NCBI RefSeq assembly: GCF_014201095.1 | Contig: NZ_JACHDN010000001.1 | Span: forward strand, 4,030,001-4,094,000 | Direction: 5' to 3' | Length of the DNA stretch: 64,000 nucleotides | Origin: Cellulomonas hominis | GTDB taxonomy: Bacteria > Actinomycetota > Actinomycetes > Actinomycetales > Cellulomonadaceae | In this document: positions 41,208 to 50,679 of the stretch, piece by piece | Position numbering within the stretch: the stretch's first letter is position 1 | How the letters are laid out: every line of letters begins with the position of its first letter | Made by a program: the position numbers and the translations under genes | Notes under the pieces: generated by a model | Told to the model about the DNA's origin: nothing | Seen by the model: the letters and a program-made list of their open reading frames with translations, nothing else | Databases searched by the model: none

Positions 41208-41578
41208 CGGGCCACCTCCCGGTCCTGCTCTGAGAGCTGGGCGCTGACTTCGTCCATGTCCAGGTCGCGCACGGCCGCGATGACCTTGTCGAGCTCGGCT
41301 GCGGGCAGCGCGCCGGCCTGCGCGAAGACGAGAACGCCGTCGCGGAAGGCCATGAGCGTGGGGATCGAGGTGATCGCAGCCTGCGCGGCGAGATCCTGCT
41401 CGGCTTGGGTGTCGACCTTCGCGAACACGATGTCCGCGTGCGTCGACGAGGCCTGTTCGAACACCGGGGCGAACATCCGGCACGGTCCGCACCAGGAGGC
41501 CCAGAAGTCCACCAGCACGATGCCGTCGCTGCGCACTGTCGGGAAGAAGGTCTCGGATGTCAGATTGACCGTCGTCAT
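41204..41578 (-). CDS. thioredoxin
   Basis: A 124-residue thioredoxin with the standard active site WCGPC (C30, C33) and the cis-proline segment SIPTLMAFRDG. The C-terminal helix is extended by about 15 residues. It would reduce disulfides or persulfides within this operon. It is coupled by overlap with the DUF302 gene. Confidence 0.93.
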   Translation of the reverse strand: MTTVNLTSETFFPTVRSDGIVLVDFWASWCGPCRMFAPVFEQASSTHADIVFAKVDTQAEQDLAAQAAITSIPTLMAFRDGVLVFAQAGALPAAELDKVIAAVRDLDMDEVSAQLSEQDREVAR

Positions 41579-41588
41579 GGGTTCGCTC

Positions 41589-41705
41589 TCAGTGGCAGGT
41601 GCACTGCTGGTCACGGGGCACGTCCGCCATGACGGCATCGACGTGCATGCCGCATCCGGTCCAGGTCGTCTTGCCGCACGAGCGGCACGGGGTGGGGCTG
41701 CACAT
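41589..41705 (-). CDS. small Cys/His protein of the persulfide operon, member 2
   Basis: A 38-residue protein, too short for many gene finders. It has C2, C7, C10, C18, H21, C35 and H38 in exactly the spacing of the 54-residue protein at 40,223; both contain CGKTTW.GCG.HVD. AAGGAGAG lies seven bases before the ATG. It is the gene immediately before thioredoxin. Confidence 0.72.
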   Translation of the reverse strand: MCSPTPCRSCGKTTWTGCGMHVDAVMADVPRDQQCTCH

Positions 41706-42010
41706 GGTTCAGCTCTCCTTGCTCGGGATGATCGGACGGGGTGAGGCGGGGGCACCGGGACCGGTGCCGGTCATGCGGCGACCCGCTCGGCGGTGCGGGT
41801 CAGGTCGGGTCGGGCCAGGTCGAGGCTGATCCAGCCGCCGGACAGGTTGCGGGCGTCGAACCCGGCCTGCAGCAGCACGCGCGTGGCGATGTGGGACCGG
41901 ACCCCGCTGGCGCAGTGCACCGCCACCGGGCGACCGTCCGCCGCCGCGTGGACGGGGCCTGACCCCGGTTCTTGGACACGCTGAATCCAGCAACGCGCTG
42001 GGGAAGCGAG

Positions 42011-42391
42011 ATGATCCAGTTCATGGCCAGGAAGAGCTACTCCGAGGAGTTCCGTCGTCAGGCCGTCGACTTGTACGAGTCCACTCCGGGCGCCACGGTG
42101 CGCGGGATCGCCGCGGACCTGGGCATCGTGCGCGGCACGCTGCGCCACTGGCTCGAGGTCTACGGCACGGGCGCCAAGACGGCCGTCGACGGGTCGGCGA
42201 CGCCCAGCCCGTTGCGGTCCAAGAGCGCTGCGGCGAGCTCGACGGCGCCTGTCGGCGAGTCGCCGCAGGAGCGGATCGCCCGGCTCGAGGCCCGGGTCCG
42301 CGAGCTCGAGGTCGAGACGACCAAGCTGTCCACCGAGCGGGCGATCTTGCAGCAGGCGGCGAAGTATTTCGCCGGGGAGACGCGCTGGTGA
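42011..42391 (+). CDS. IS3-family transposase OrfA, type b copy 1
   Basis: A 126-residue protein: ARKSYSEEFRRQAVDLYEST and VRGIAADLGIVRGTLRHWLE form the HTH, followed by a linker and coiled coil RIARLEARVRELEVETTKL. The ATG was chosen for the GGGGAAGCGAG site. It overlaps OrfB by four bases. Confidence 0.92.
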   Translation: MIQFMARKSYSEEFRRQAVDLYESTPGATVRGIAADLGIVRGTLRHWLEVYGTGAKTAVDGSATPSPLRSKSAAASSTAPVGESPQERIARLEARVRELEVETTKLSTERAILQQAAKYFAGETRW

Positions 42392-43284
42392 GTCGCTTCC
42401 AGTTCGTCGCCGACAACTCCGCCACCTACCCGGTGAAGCGACTGTGCGAGCTCGTGCAGGTCGAGCGCTCGTCCTACTACGCGTGGAAGGCTGGCGCGCC
42501 GGCGCGGGCCGAGCGCGCCGCGGCGGACGCTCGGCTCGAGGCACGGATCCGCAAGGTCCACGCCGCGGACAGCACGCTCGGCGCGCCGCGGGTCACGGCC
42601 GAGCTCAACGACGACGCGCCCGCCGGTGAGCAGGTCAACCACAAGCGCGTCGCCCGGGTGATGCGCGCGGCGGGTATCGCGGGCTACGTCAAGAAGCGTC
42701 GAGTGCGGACCACGATCCCCGAGCCGTCGGGCCGCAAGCACCCCGACCTGCTCAAGCGGGACTTCACCGCGCCGGCACCGAACCGGCGCTACGTCGGCGA
42801 CATCACCTACCTGCCGATCGCCGACGGCACGAACCTCTACCTCGCCACGGTCATCGACTGCCACTCCCGCCGGCTCGTCGGGTGGGCAGTCGCCGACCAC
42901 ATGCGCACCGAGCTCGTCGAAGACGCGCTCAAGGCCGCCGCCGCGACCCGCGGCACCCTGGCCGGGGCGCTGTTCCACTCCGACCACGGGTCGGTCTACT
43001 GCTCGAAGGACTACGCCAGGGTCTGCGCGAGGCTCGGCGTGACCCAGTCGATGGGCGCCGTCGGGTCCTCGGCCGACAACGCGATGGCCGAGTCGTTCAA
43101 CGCCACCCTCAAGCGCGAGGTCCTGCAAGACGACGCCTGCTGGCCCGACGAGCCAACCTGCCGCCGGCAGGTCTTCCGCTGGCTGACCCGCTACAACACC
43201 CGCCGCCGCCACTCCTGGTGCGGCTACCTGTCCCCGACCGCCTACGAGGCCCGCCGGGCCGCTACGCTGCCGATCGCCGCGTAA
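42388..43284 (+). CDS. IS3-family transposase OrfB, type b copy 1
   Basis: A 298-residue DDE transposase: RYVGDITYLPI (D), FHSDHGSVYCS (D) and NAMAESFNATLK (E). HTH_21 region with STLGAPRVTAELND. GTG start overlapping OrfA. Confidence 0.95.
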   Translation: MSRFQFVADNSATYPVKRLCELVQVERSSYYAWKAGAPARAERAAADARLEARIRKVHAADSTLGAPRVTAELNDDAPAGEQVNHKRVARVMRAAGIAGYVKKRRVRTTIPEPSGRKHPDLLKRDFTAPAPNRRYVGDITYLPIADGTNLYLATVIDCHSRRLVGWAVADHMRTELVEDALKAAAATRGTLAGALFHSDHGSVYCSKDYARVCARLGVTQSMGAVGSSADNAMAESFNATLKREVLQDDACWPDEPTCRRQVFRWLTRYNTRRRHSWCGYLSPTAYEARRAATLPIAA

Positions 43285-44878
43285 TCACACCCCGTGTCCA
43301 AGAACCGGGGGTAGGGCCCGACCTCGTCGATCCGGTCGCGCAGCTCGGTGTGCGGGATGTGCACCGCGCCGTCGAGGTGGCCCCGGTCGTACTCGGCACG
43401 CGTGCGGACGTCCAGGACCAGGCTGCCGGCCAGGACGTCGTCGGCGTCGTCGGGCTGCCACTGCGGCATGGTCCCGTCCAGGACGTTCTGCGCGACGAAG
43501 CCCAGCATGTTGACCGGGTCCTTGGCGGAGCCGTACGGCGGTGCGTAGGCGAGCTCGAGCTCGGCGAGGTCGTCGGCGCCCATCCCGGCCCGCAGCGCGG
43601 TGGCGAGGACGTCGATCCGCTTGTCGACGCCGGCGCGGCCCACGGCCTGCGCGCCGAGCAGCCGGCCGTCGGGCGCGAAGCTCGCGAGGACGTGGACCTG
43701 CTCCGCCCCCGGGAAGTACCCGGCGTGGTGGCCCGGGTGGACCCGGACGGTCTCGTGCGCGATGCCGGCGCGCCGCAGCGCCGCGCGGCTCGCGCCGGTG
43801 ACGGCCGCCGTCAACCCGAACACCCGGACGACCGCCGTGCCGAGGACCGGTGCCTGGCGGGTCGTGCGCCGCCCGAGCATCGCGTCCGCGGCGCGCCGGC
43901 CCTGGCGGTTGGCCGGCCCGGCGAGCGGCACCGGCCCGAGGTCTCCCGTGACGGCCTGGACGACCTCGACGGCGTCGCCGACGGCCCAGATGTGCGGGTC
44001 GGAGGTCCGCTGGTCGCCGTCCACCCGGATCGCACCGCGGGCGCCGAGGTCGAGACCGGCGTCCCGTGCGAGCTCGCTCGCGGGCCGCACGCCGACGTTC
44101 ACCACGACGACCTCGGCGGGCAGCCGTGTGCCGTCGGACAGGGTGACCAGCGCGGCGCCGTCCTCGGCCTCGGTGATCGCGGTCGCCGAGACCCCGAGGT
44201 GGAGGCCGACGCCGTGCGCGAGCAGCTCGTCCGCGAGGAGCGGCGCGAGCTCCGCGTCGAGCGGCGGCAGCACGTGGTCCGCGAGCTCCACCAAGGCGAC
44301 GTCCAGGCCGCGCGCGGCCAGGGCCTCCACGGCCTCCAGGCCGATGAACCCGGCCCCGACCACGACGGCACGGCGCGGACCGCCGGCGGGCAGCGCGGCG
44401 ACCCGGGCGGTCAGCGCGTCGAGATCGGGGATCGTCCGCAGGGTGTGCACCGCGGGGTGGTCGAGGCCGTCGACCGGCGGGCGGACCGCGACCGCCCCGG
44501 GGGCCAGGAGCAGCGCGTCGTACCCGATCCGGTCGTCGCCGGTGGCCGCGGTGACCGAGACGGTGCGCGCGGCGCGGTCGATCGCGGTCACCCGGGTGCC
44601 CGTGCGCACGTCGAGCCGCAGCGCGGCGCGCAGCGACTCCGGCGTGTGCAGCAGCAGGTCCTCGCGCCGCCCGATCTCGCCGGACAGGTGGTACGGGAGC
44701 CCGCAGTTCGCGAACGACACGTGCTCGGACTGCTCGAGGACGACGATCTCGGCGCGCTCGTCCAGGCGGCGAGCGCGGGCGGCGGCGCTCATGCCGCCGG
44801 CCACGCCGCCCACGATCACGATGCGACGGGGAGGGTGCGCGGTGGTGGGGTCGGACACGTTGGCCATGGCGACGAACC

Positions 44879-44896
44879 TATACCCCGGGGGGTATA
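44879..44896. promoter_or_regulatory. CsoR/CstR-type operator
   Basis: A perfect palindrome TATACCCC-GG-GGGGTATA, 11 bases before the CoA-disulfide reductase start. C-rich/G-rich dyads flanked by TA are the known CsoR/CstR operators, so the repressor at 40,477 most likely binds here. Confidence 0.8.
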
Positions 44897-45038
44897 CATT
44901 TCAAACCGCGCGGCTGTGAGTTCGGGCACGCTAGGGCGCGCTACGGCACCCGAGGTGCAGTGATCGCAGACCGATCGGGGTCGCCGCTTCGCGACATCGG
45001 ACCTCGAACTGCACCCTCGTGCCGGCGCAGCGTCGTGC

Positions 45039-45419
45039 TCACCAGGACTGCTGCGCGATGCCACCGAGGTAGAGACCGAGGCTGGAGCCGAGGATGCTCA
45101 GAACCAGCATCGAGCCGGCGTGGCCGAGGGCAGTCCATCTCCGTCCCTGGACCACTAGGCGGGCGCCCTCGACGCTGGCGGTGGAGAACGTCGAGTACCC
45201 CCCGAGGAAACCGACACCGAGGATCGTCTTCAGGTCTCCACGGGCGGGGTCGCCGACCGCCCACCCGGTGAGCAGGCCGAGCAGCATGCAGGCGGTCACG
45301 TTCACCACGATGGTGCCGATCGGGGTGGAGAGCCGGTTGTGCCGGGCGATGACCGTGTCGAGCAGGAACCGTGCTGCCGCGCCGAGGCCACCGGCCAGGG
45401 CGAGCCAGAGCGCGGTCAT
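45039..45419 (-). CDS. crcB: fluoride channel FluC, subunit 2
   Basis: A 126-residue protein with four transmembrane helices. GGLGAAARFLLDTVI and GTIVVNVTACMLLGLLTG are the first two conserved blocks and GVGFLGGYSTFSTASVEG the phenylalanine-box region. FluC channels export fluoride as dual-topology dimers; two neighbouring genes imply a heterodimer. Its ATG overlaps the first FluC stop. Confidence 0.95.
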   Translation of the reverse strand: MTALWLALAGGLGAAARFLLDTVIARHNRLSTPIGTIVVNVTACMLLGLLTGWAVGDPARGDLKTILGVGFLGGYSTFSTASVEGARLVVQGRRWTALGHAGSMLVLSILGSSLGLYLGGIAQQSW

Positions 45420-45847
45420 GCCGTCACCACCGAACGTCGTCCCGCGACGCGGTTGACGAAGGCGATAGCCACGAGGGCCGCCGCGAGCCCGGCGGACACG
45501 CTGGCGAACATGTAGCCGGTCGCGGCGCCGAGGTTGCCGCCGCGGGCGAGCTGGTCGATCTCGAGGATGAAGGTGCTGTAGGTGGTGAATCCGCCGATGA
45601 CCCCGGTGCCGCACCCGAGACGTACGGTTCGCCGCCAGCCGGTGTCCGGCCCTGCGTAGGTCAGGAGCTGCAGGAGTGCTCCGAGCAGGAACGACCCGGT
45701 GATGTTGATGCCGAAGGTCACCCAGGGCACGGCCCCGGTGGTGGGGGCGAACGTCGACTCGAGGGTCGCGCGGGCTGTGGTGCCGAGGGTCGCCCCGGCG
45801 GCGACGAGTACGGCCATTCGCCACAGCGGCGGTCGTCGAGCGTTCAC
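45416..45847 (-). CDS. crcB: fluoride channel FluC, subunit 1
   Basis: A 143-residue four-helix FluC protein: AAGATLGTTARATLES, FGINITGSFLLGALLQ and GTGVIGGFTTYSTFILE. The GTG overlaps the stop of the universal stress gene, so stress protein, FluC 1 and FluC 2 are translated in a chain. The distribution of charges differs from subunit 2, as expected if the two insert in opposite directions. Confidence 0.95.
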   Translation of the reverse strand: MNARRPPLWRMAVLVAAGATLGTTARATLESTFAPTTGAVPWVTFGINITGSFLLGALLQLLTYAGPDTGWRRTVRLGCGTGVIGGFTTYSTFILEIDQLARGGNLGAATGYMFASVSAGLAAALVAIAFVNRVAGRRSVVTA

Positions 45848-46389
45848 TGCTTCCACGGGGCCTTGAGGTCCTTCCAGTCGACGACGCTCAGGGGAACGGT
45901 CAGGACCGGGCGGTGCTGGTGGTGGGCCAGGTGCACCGCGACCGATCCCTCCAGGAGCTCGTGCATGCGTGCTGCGGCTCCCGGTGCGCGGGTACCGACG
46001 ACGATCGCGGCGGCGTCCACGGCGCGGGCCAGGTGGGTCAGGGCGCGGTCGGGTCGACCCGCGAGGTAGTGCACCTGCCAGGGGACCTCGGCTCCGCGGA
46101 GCGTCGCGGCGACCTGCCGTTCGATGTCCGTCTGCGTCTGCTGCCAGGTGTCGCCGGCGTCGTCGGGGTCGAGGGCTGCGTGCACGACGGACCCGTCGGG
46201 TCGTTCGGTCACCACGTACCGGGTCGGGTCGGCGTAGGCGAAGTGCAGGGCCGGTGCTTGGGCGGCGCGTGCCAGGGACAGGGCGGTCAGCGCGACGAGC
46301 TGCGGCAGGTCCGGGACGACGCCCACGACCAGCGGGCGCGCGCTGAAGTCGACCATGCGGTCCACGGCGGGTTGCGGGACGTGCCTCAC
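45844..46389 (-). CDS. universal stress protein family
   Basis: A 181-residue USP domain: PLVVGVVPDLPQLVALTALS, a helix-strand middle, and AAAIVVGTRAPGAAARMHEL followed by GSVAVHLAHHQHRPVLTVPL, the ATP-binding-type end (G.R....G..S). USP proteins are often found with fluoride-riboswitch genes. The GTG has AGGAGCAG upstream. Confidence 0.88.
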   Translation of the reverse strand: MRHVPQPAVDRMVDFSARPLVVGVVPDLPQLVALTALSLARAAQAPALHFAYADPTRYVVTERPDGSVVHAALDPDDAGDTWQQTQTDIERQVAATLRGAEVPWQVHYLAGRPDRALTHLARAVDAAAIVVGTRAPGAAARMHELLEGSVAVHLAHHQHRPVLTVPLSVVDWKDLKAPWKQ

Positions 46390-46514
46390 GGGACTGCTCC
46401 TGTCTGTGGCGGGGACGGGCGGTGAGGCGCGCCCGGGCGGGTCCTGCTCGACCGCACCCGGGCGCGCGGGGTGCCCCGGACCGGCCAGGGGTCGCCGGCC
46501 CGGGGCAGTCGGTG

Positions 46515-47777
46515 TCAGGGGGTCAGGCCGAACGGCAGACCCGCTGCGGCGTCGATCTCCAGCAGCCGGTTGTACTTCGCGACGCGCTCGCCGCGAGCCG
46601 GCGCCTCGGACTTCAGCTGGCCGCAGCCGGTGGCCACGGTCAGGTCCGCGATGAACGTGTCGGGGGTCTCCCCGGACCGGTGGGACACCATCTGGGTGTA
46701 GCCGGCCTGGCGGCACACCGCCATCGCGGCGAGGGTCTCTGTCACCGAGCCGATCTGGTTGAGCTTGATCAGGGCCGAGTTCGCCACGCGACGCTCCACG
46801 GCCTCGGTGATGATCGCCGGGTTGGTCACGAAGATGTCGTCCCCGACGAGCTGGGTGCTCTCCCCCATGCGGTCGGTCATCCGCTGCCAGCCGTCCCAGT
46901 CGCCTTCGGCCAGGCCGTCCTCGATCGACCACACCGGGAACTCGCGGACCATCGTGGCGTATCGCTCGATCATGTCGTCGCTGCTCAGACTCTCGCCGTT
47001 CACGCGGTAGGCGCCGTCTCGGTAGAACTCGCTCGCCGCGGGGTCCAGGGCGATCGCGACGCCCTCGCGTCCGGGGGTGTACCCGGCGTCGGTGATCGCC
47101 TGCACCAGGAGCCTGAGGACGTCCTCGGGCGCCGCGATGTCGGGGGCGAAACCGCCCTCGTCGCCCAGCCCGGTGGCGTGCCCGGCCTCGCGCAGCAGCC
47201 CGCGCAGCCGCGCGTACACCGCGGCCCCGGCGCGAACGGCCTCGGTGAACGAGGGCGCACCGACCGGCGCGATCATGAACTCCTGGAAGTCCAGGTCGTT
47301 CGCGGCGTGGGCGCCCCCGTTCAGGACGTTGAAGTGCGGGACCGGCAACCGCGGGGACACCCCGGCCGGCGCCAGCGACTGCCACAAAGGGGCGTCGCCG
47401 CTCAGGGCGCGGGCGAGCGCCATGGAGACCCCGACGATCGCGTTGGCGCCGAGCCTGGCCTTGGTCGGGGTCCCGTCGGCGTCGATCATCGCCTGGTCCA
47501 CCTGGGCCAGGTCCTCGAACCGGCGACCCGTCAGCAGCTCGGCGATCTCGCCGTTGACGTGGCCGACCGCGGTCAGCACTCCCTTGCCCGCGTAACGGTC
47601 GGGGTCACCGTCTCGCAGTTCGACCGCCTCCCGCGATCCGGTCGAGGCGCCGGACGGAACCCCCGCGACCGACGTGCGTCCGTCGTCGAGCGTCACGCTG
47701 ACCTGGAGCGTCGGGTTGCCCCGCGAGTCCAGGACCTCCAGCGCGGACAGGCCGGTCGGGGTGAAAGCGGTACTCAT
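46515..47777 (-). CDS. eno: enolase
   Basis: A 420-residue phosphopyruvate hydratase. LEVLDSRGNPTLQVSV and PSGASTGSREAVELRDGD form the N-terminal domain; the barrel has GLGDEGGFAPD, SIEDGLAEGDWDGW, VGDDIFVTN, LIKLNQIGSVTET and VSHRSGETPD, all catalytic or magnesium-binding segments. Enolase is the classic target of fluoride, so an extra, perhaps more tolerant, enolase fits the fluoride operon. It is the first gene after the riboswitch leader. Confidence 0.96.
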   Translation of the reverse strand: MSTAFTPTGLSALEVLDSRGNPTLQVSVTLDDGRTSVAGVPSGASTGSREAVELRDGDPDRYAGKGVLTAVGHVNGEIAELLTGRRFEDLAQVDQAMIDADGTPTKARLGANAIVGVSMALARALSGDAPLWQSLAPAGVSPRLPVPHFNVLNGGAHAANDLDFQEFMIAPVGAPSFTEAVRAGAAVYARLRGLLREAGHATGLGDEGGFAPDIAAPEDVLRLLVQAITDAGYTPGREGVAIALDPAASEFYRDGAYRVNGESLSSDDMIERYATMVREFPVWSIEDGLAEGDWDGWQRMTDRMGESTQLVGDDIFVTNPAIITEAVERRVANSALIKLNQIGSVTETLAAMAVCRQAGYTQMVSHRSGETPDTFIADLTVATGCGQLKSEAPARGERVAKYNRLLEIDAAAGLPFGLTP

Positions 47778-48162
47778 CGTGCATCCTCCTTGACTGGGTG
47801 ATCAGCGGGCAGTTCGGATGGCCGCAGCGGGCAGTGGGCTCCCCACCGGGGCCGGTAGTCCGGCCGTCTGCGGCGCCCGACGTCCAGGTCGACGCACACA
47901 GACGGCGACGCGCGGGTCGGGCGCGTGGACGCCCCGAGCCGAGCGGTGACGTGGCCCCGGTGGGGAGGTCGGTGTCTCGCGGTCGACGCGGGAAGCTCGT
48001 GCGTCGCCCCGGTGCGCAGGGCGTGGGCGGAGGGGTGCAACTCGCCGGGTGGTCGGCGGTGAAGCTCCGCGAGGAGCAGACGGTCCGGCTCGGGGCGCGC
48101 CGGCCCCTTCGTGGAGCTCCGAACGCTGGAACACATGACGCACCTGCCCGTCGACGACGAAG
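47778..48162 (-). other. long leader between fluoride riboswitch and enolase
   Basis: 385 bases without a recognised gene; Arg/Pro-rich frames are present but lack motifs. A hairpin GGCCGG-acta-CCGGCC occurs near 47,850. The leader may hold the riboswitch expression platform or a lost gene. Confidence 0.4.
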
Positions 48163-48226
48163 GGGCAGGAACCATCAGCCCTGGAGGCGGTTCAGACCGG
48201 GAAGGTCTCGGCGGGATCCATCGCCA
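48163..48226 (-). ncRNA. fluoride riboswitch (crcB motif)
   Basis: On the minus strand the conserved elements occur in order: GGCGATGG, CCCGCC, an extra hairpin GAGACC-ttccc-GGTCT, GAACCGCC, GGGCTGATGG and TTCCTGCC. This agrees with the known crcB motif (GGCGAUG..CGCC and CUGAUGG..CCU with pseudoknot). The downstream enolase, universal stress and FluC genes are typical members of the fluoride regulon. Confidence 0.87.
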
Positions 48227-48329
48227 AGACCACCGTAGCAGCGCTGCCACCGAACGAGCCGAACGGCGCAGTCTCATCGGGACAGGCCCGCTGCCTGCTC
48301 GTACGCCGCCGCTAGATTCCCGCGTCCAG

Positions 48330-48366
48330 GAGTACGACCAATCCTGATATGCAGAGGTGCCAGTAG
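48330..48366. repeat. dyad repeat, copy E (left half)
   Basis: GAGTACGACC, TGATATGCAGA and GGTGCCAGTAG match copies A and B closely; after GTAG the similarity stops (CGCCCGCTTG). It marks the border between the fluoride and MFS/arsenic modules and localises a possible crossover. Confidence 0.72.
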
Positions 48367-49405
48367 CGCCCGCTTGTCAGCAAGTCAGATCGGGTTCAAA
48401 CGTTTCACCGGGCGGTGCGCACGCTCCCCCGGCGCGCTGTGGACGCCAGGCGGCGGGCGTCAGCCGGCGTCATGTGCGGCGGTCGCGGATTCTCCCCGCC
48501 TTGAGCAGCGCGGCGGCCGCCACTAGGGCGAGGGTCGTCACTGCGGCGAACAGGACCGCGTAGTTTCCGGTCGCCTCGACGGTGAGTGCGGCGACCCAGG
48601 GTGCGGCGGCGCGGGCCAGGTTCATGGCGAGGGTCTGCCGCCCGGAGGCTCGGCCGAAGATGGTGGCCGGCACGTAGTCGCCGAGCAGTGTTGGTCGGGC
48701 GATGGTCATGACGCCGAAGCCGGCGCCGAAGAGGGCGACGAAGGTGACTAGCTGTACTGACTCGCTGCGTTGTTGACGCGGTCGATGGGTGTGAGGCCGC
48801 CGATGCCGAGGTGGGGTCGGTCCATGTTGTAGTGCTCGAGCCAGGCGGCCAAGGCCGCCGCGCGGTCGGCGTTCGATGACCAGATGCGGGAGTAGGCCCA
48901 CTCGGTGGCCAGAGTTCGGTTCAGCCTCTCCACCTTGCCGTTGGTCCAGGGGCAGTGCGGTCGGATGAACTTCTGGACGATGCCCAGGTCGGCCGCGGTT
49001 TGCCGGAAGACGGCGGAGTTGCGGTAGGCGAACGCGTTGTCGCTGATCACCCGCTCGACCTGGATGCCGTGATCGGCGTAGAACGCCGTCGCGCGGGCCA
49101 GGAACCCGGCGGCAGTGACGCCTTTCTCGTCGGTGTGGATCTCGGCGTAGGCGAGGCGGGAGTGGTCGTCGATCGCGGTGTGGACGTAGTCGTATCCGGT
49201 CGGGACCTTCTTGTGCCGGTGATCGACCGTGGACGCCCGGCCGTGTGCTCGCCAACCGCCGCCGTCAGGGATCCGCCCGAGCTTCTTGACGTCGATGTGG
49301 ACCAGCGACCCAGGGTGCGGGTGCTCGTAGCGGACCGCCGTGCGGCGCATGGCGCGGATGACCTGCCCGGGGGCCCTACCCCCGGTTCTTGGACACGGGG
49401 TGTGA

Positions 49406-50302
49406 TTACGCGGCGATCGGCAGCGTAGCGGCCCGGCGGGCCTCGTAGGCGGTCGGGGACAGGTAGCCGCACCAGGAGTGGCGGCGGCGGGTGTTGTAGC
49501 GGGTCAGCCAGCGGAAGACCTGCCGGCGGCAGGTTGGCTCGTCGGGCCAGCAGGCGTCGTCTTGCAGGACCTCGCGCTTGAGGGTGGCGTTGAACGACTC
49601 GGCCATCGCGTTGTCGGCCGAGGACCCGACGGCGCCCATCGACTGGGTCACGCCGAGCCTCGCGCAGACCCTGGCGTAGTCCTTCGAGCAGTAGACCGAC
49701 CCGTGGTCGGAGTGGAACAGCGCCCCGGCCAGGGTGCCGCGGGTCGCGGCGGCGGCCTTGAGCGCGTCTTCGACGAGCTCGGTGCGCATGTGGTCGGCGA
49801 CTGCCCACCCGACGAGCCGGCGGGAGTGGCAGTCGATGACCGTGGCGAGGTAGAGGTTCGTGCCGTCGGCGATCGGCAGGTAGGTGATGTCGCCGACGTA
49901 GCGCCGGTTCGGTGCCGGCGCGGTGAAGTCCCGCTTGAGCAGGTCGGGGTGCTTGCGGCCCGACGGCTCGGGGATCGTGGTCCGCACTCGACGCTTCTTG
50001 ACGTAGCCCGCGATACCCGCCGCGCGCATCACCCGGGCGACGCGCTTGTGGTTGACCTGCTCACCGGCGGGCGCGTCGTCGTTGAGCTCGGCCGTGACCC
50101 GCGGCGCGCCGAGCGTGCTGTCCGCGGCGTGGACCTTGCGGATCCGTGCCTCGAGCCGAGCGTCCGCCGCGGCGCGCTCGGCCCGCGCCGGCGCGCCAGC
50201 CTTCCACGCGTAGTAGGACGAGCGCTCGACCTGCACGAGCTCGCACAGTCGCTTCACCGGGTAGGTGGCGGAGTTGTCGGCGACGAACTGGAAGCGACTC
50301 AC
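49406..50302 (-). CDS. IS3-family transposase OrfB, type b copy 2
   Basis: 298 residues, identical to OrfB at 42,388, with the full DDE set (GDITYL, HSDHGSVY, MAESFNATLK). Confidence 0.95.
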   Translation of the reverse strand: MSRFQFVADNSATYPVKRLCELVQVERSSYYAWKAGAPARAERAAADARLEARIRKVHAADSTLGAPRVTAELNDDAPAGEQVNHKRVARVMRAAGIAGYVKKRRVRTTIPEPSGRKHPDLLKRDFTAPAPNRRYVGDITYLPIADGTNLYLATVIDCHSRRLVGWAVADHMRTELVEDALKAAAATRGTLAGALFHSDHGSVYCSKDYARVCARLGVTQSMGAVGSSADNAMAESFNATLKREVLQDDACWPDEPTCRRQVFRWLTRYNTRRRHSWCGYLSPTAYEARRAATLPIAA

Positions 50303-50679
50303 CAGCGCGTCTCCCCGGCGAAATACTTCGCCGCCTGCTGCAAGATCGCCCGCTCGGTGGACAGCTTGGTCGTCTCGACCTCGAGCTCGCGGACCCGGGC
50401 CTCGAGCCGGGCGATCCGCTCCTGCGGCGACTCGCCGACAGGCGCCGTCGAGCTCGCCGCAGCGCTCTTGGACCGCAACGGGCTGGGCGTCGCCGACCCG
50501 TCGACGGCCGTCTTGGCGCCCGTGCCGTAGACCTCGAGCCAGTGGCGCAGCGTGCCGCGCACGATGCCCAGGTCCGCGGCGATCCCGCGCACCGTGGCGC
50601 CCGGAGTGGACTCATACAAGTCGACGGCCTGACGACGGAACTCCTCGGAGTAGCTCTTCCTGGCCATGAACTGGATCAT
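50299..50679 (-). CDS. IS3-family transposase OrfA, type b copy 2
   Basis: 126 residues, identical to OrfA at 42,011; HTH followed by coiled coil, overlapping OrfB by four bases. Confidence 0.92.
   Translation of the reverse strand: MIQFMARKSYSEEFRRQAVDLYESTPGATVRGIAADLGIVRGTLRHWLEVYGTGAKTAVDGSATPSPLRSKSAAASSTAPVGESPQERIARLEARVRELEVETTKLSTERAILQQAAKYFAGETRW

Larger units (their letters stand above)
41954..43319 (+). mobile_element. IS3-family element, type b, copy 1 (1366 bp)
   Basis: Ends GGGGCCTGACCCCGGTTC and, inverted, GGGCCCTACCCCCGGTTC, sharing CCCCGGTTCTTGGACACG inside; GAC duplicated on both sides. A second copy of the same length and with the same proteins lies in opposite orientation at 49,371-50,736. 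Confidence 0.95.
41771..44867 (-). pseudogene. CoA-disulfide reductase/rhodanese fusion, interrupted by IS3-family element
   Basis: The 5' part (44,867-43,320) encodes a FAD/NAD(P)-dependent reductase: IVIVGGVAGGMSAAARAR, catalytic C55 in FANCGLPYH, second GxGxxG in VVVGAGFIGLEAVEAL, and the start of a C-terminal rhodanese domain (LVLDVRTRAEYDRGHLDGA). The IS at 41,954-43,319 cuts after RDRIDEV. The 3' part (41,953-41,771) finishes the rhodanese with catalytic VHCASGVRSH. Such fusions reduce CoA persulfide/polysulfide. Target duplication GAC. Removing the IS restores an open frame. Confidence 0.92.
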
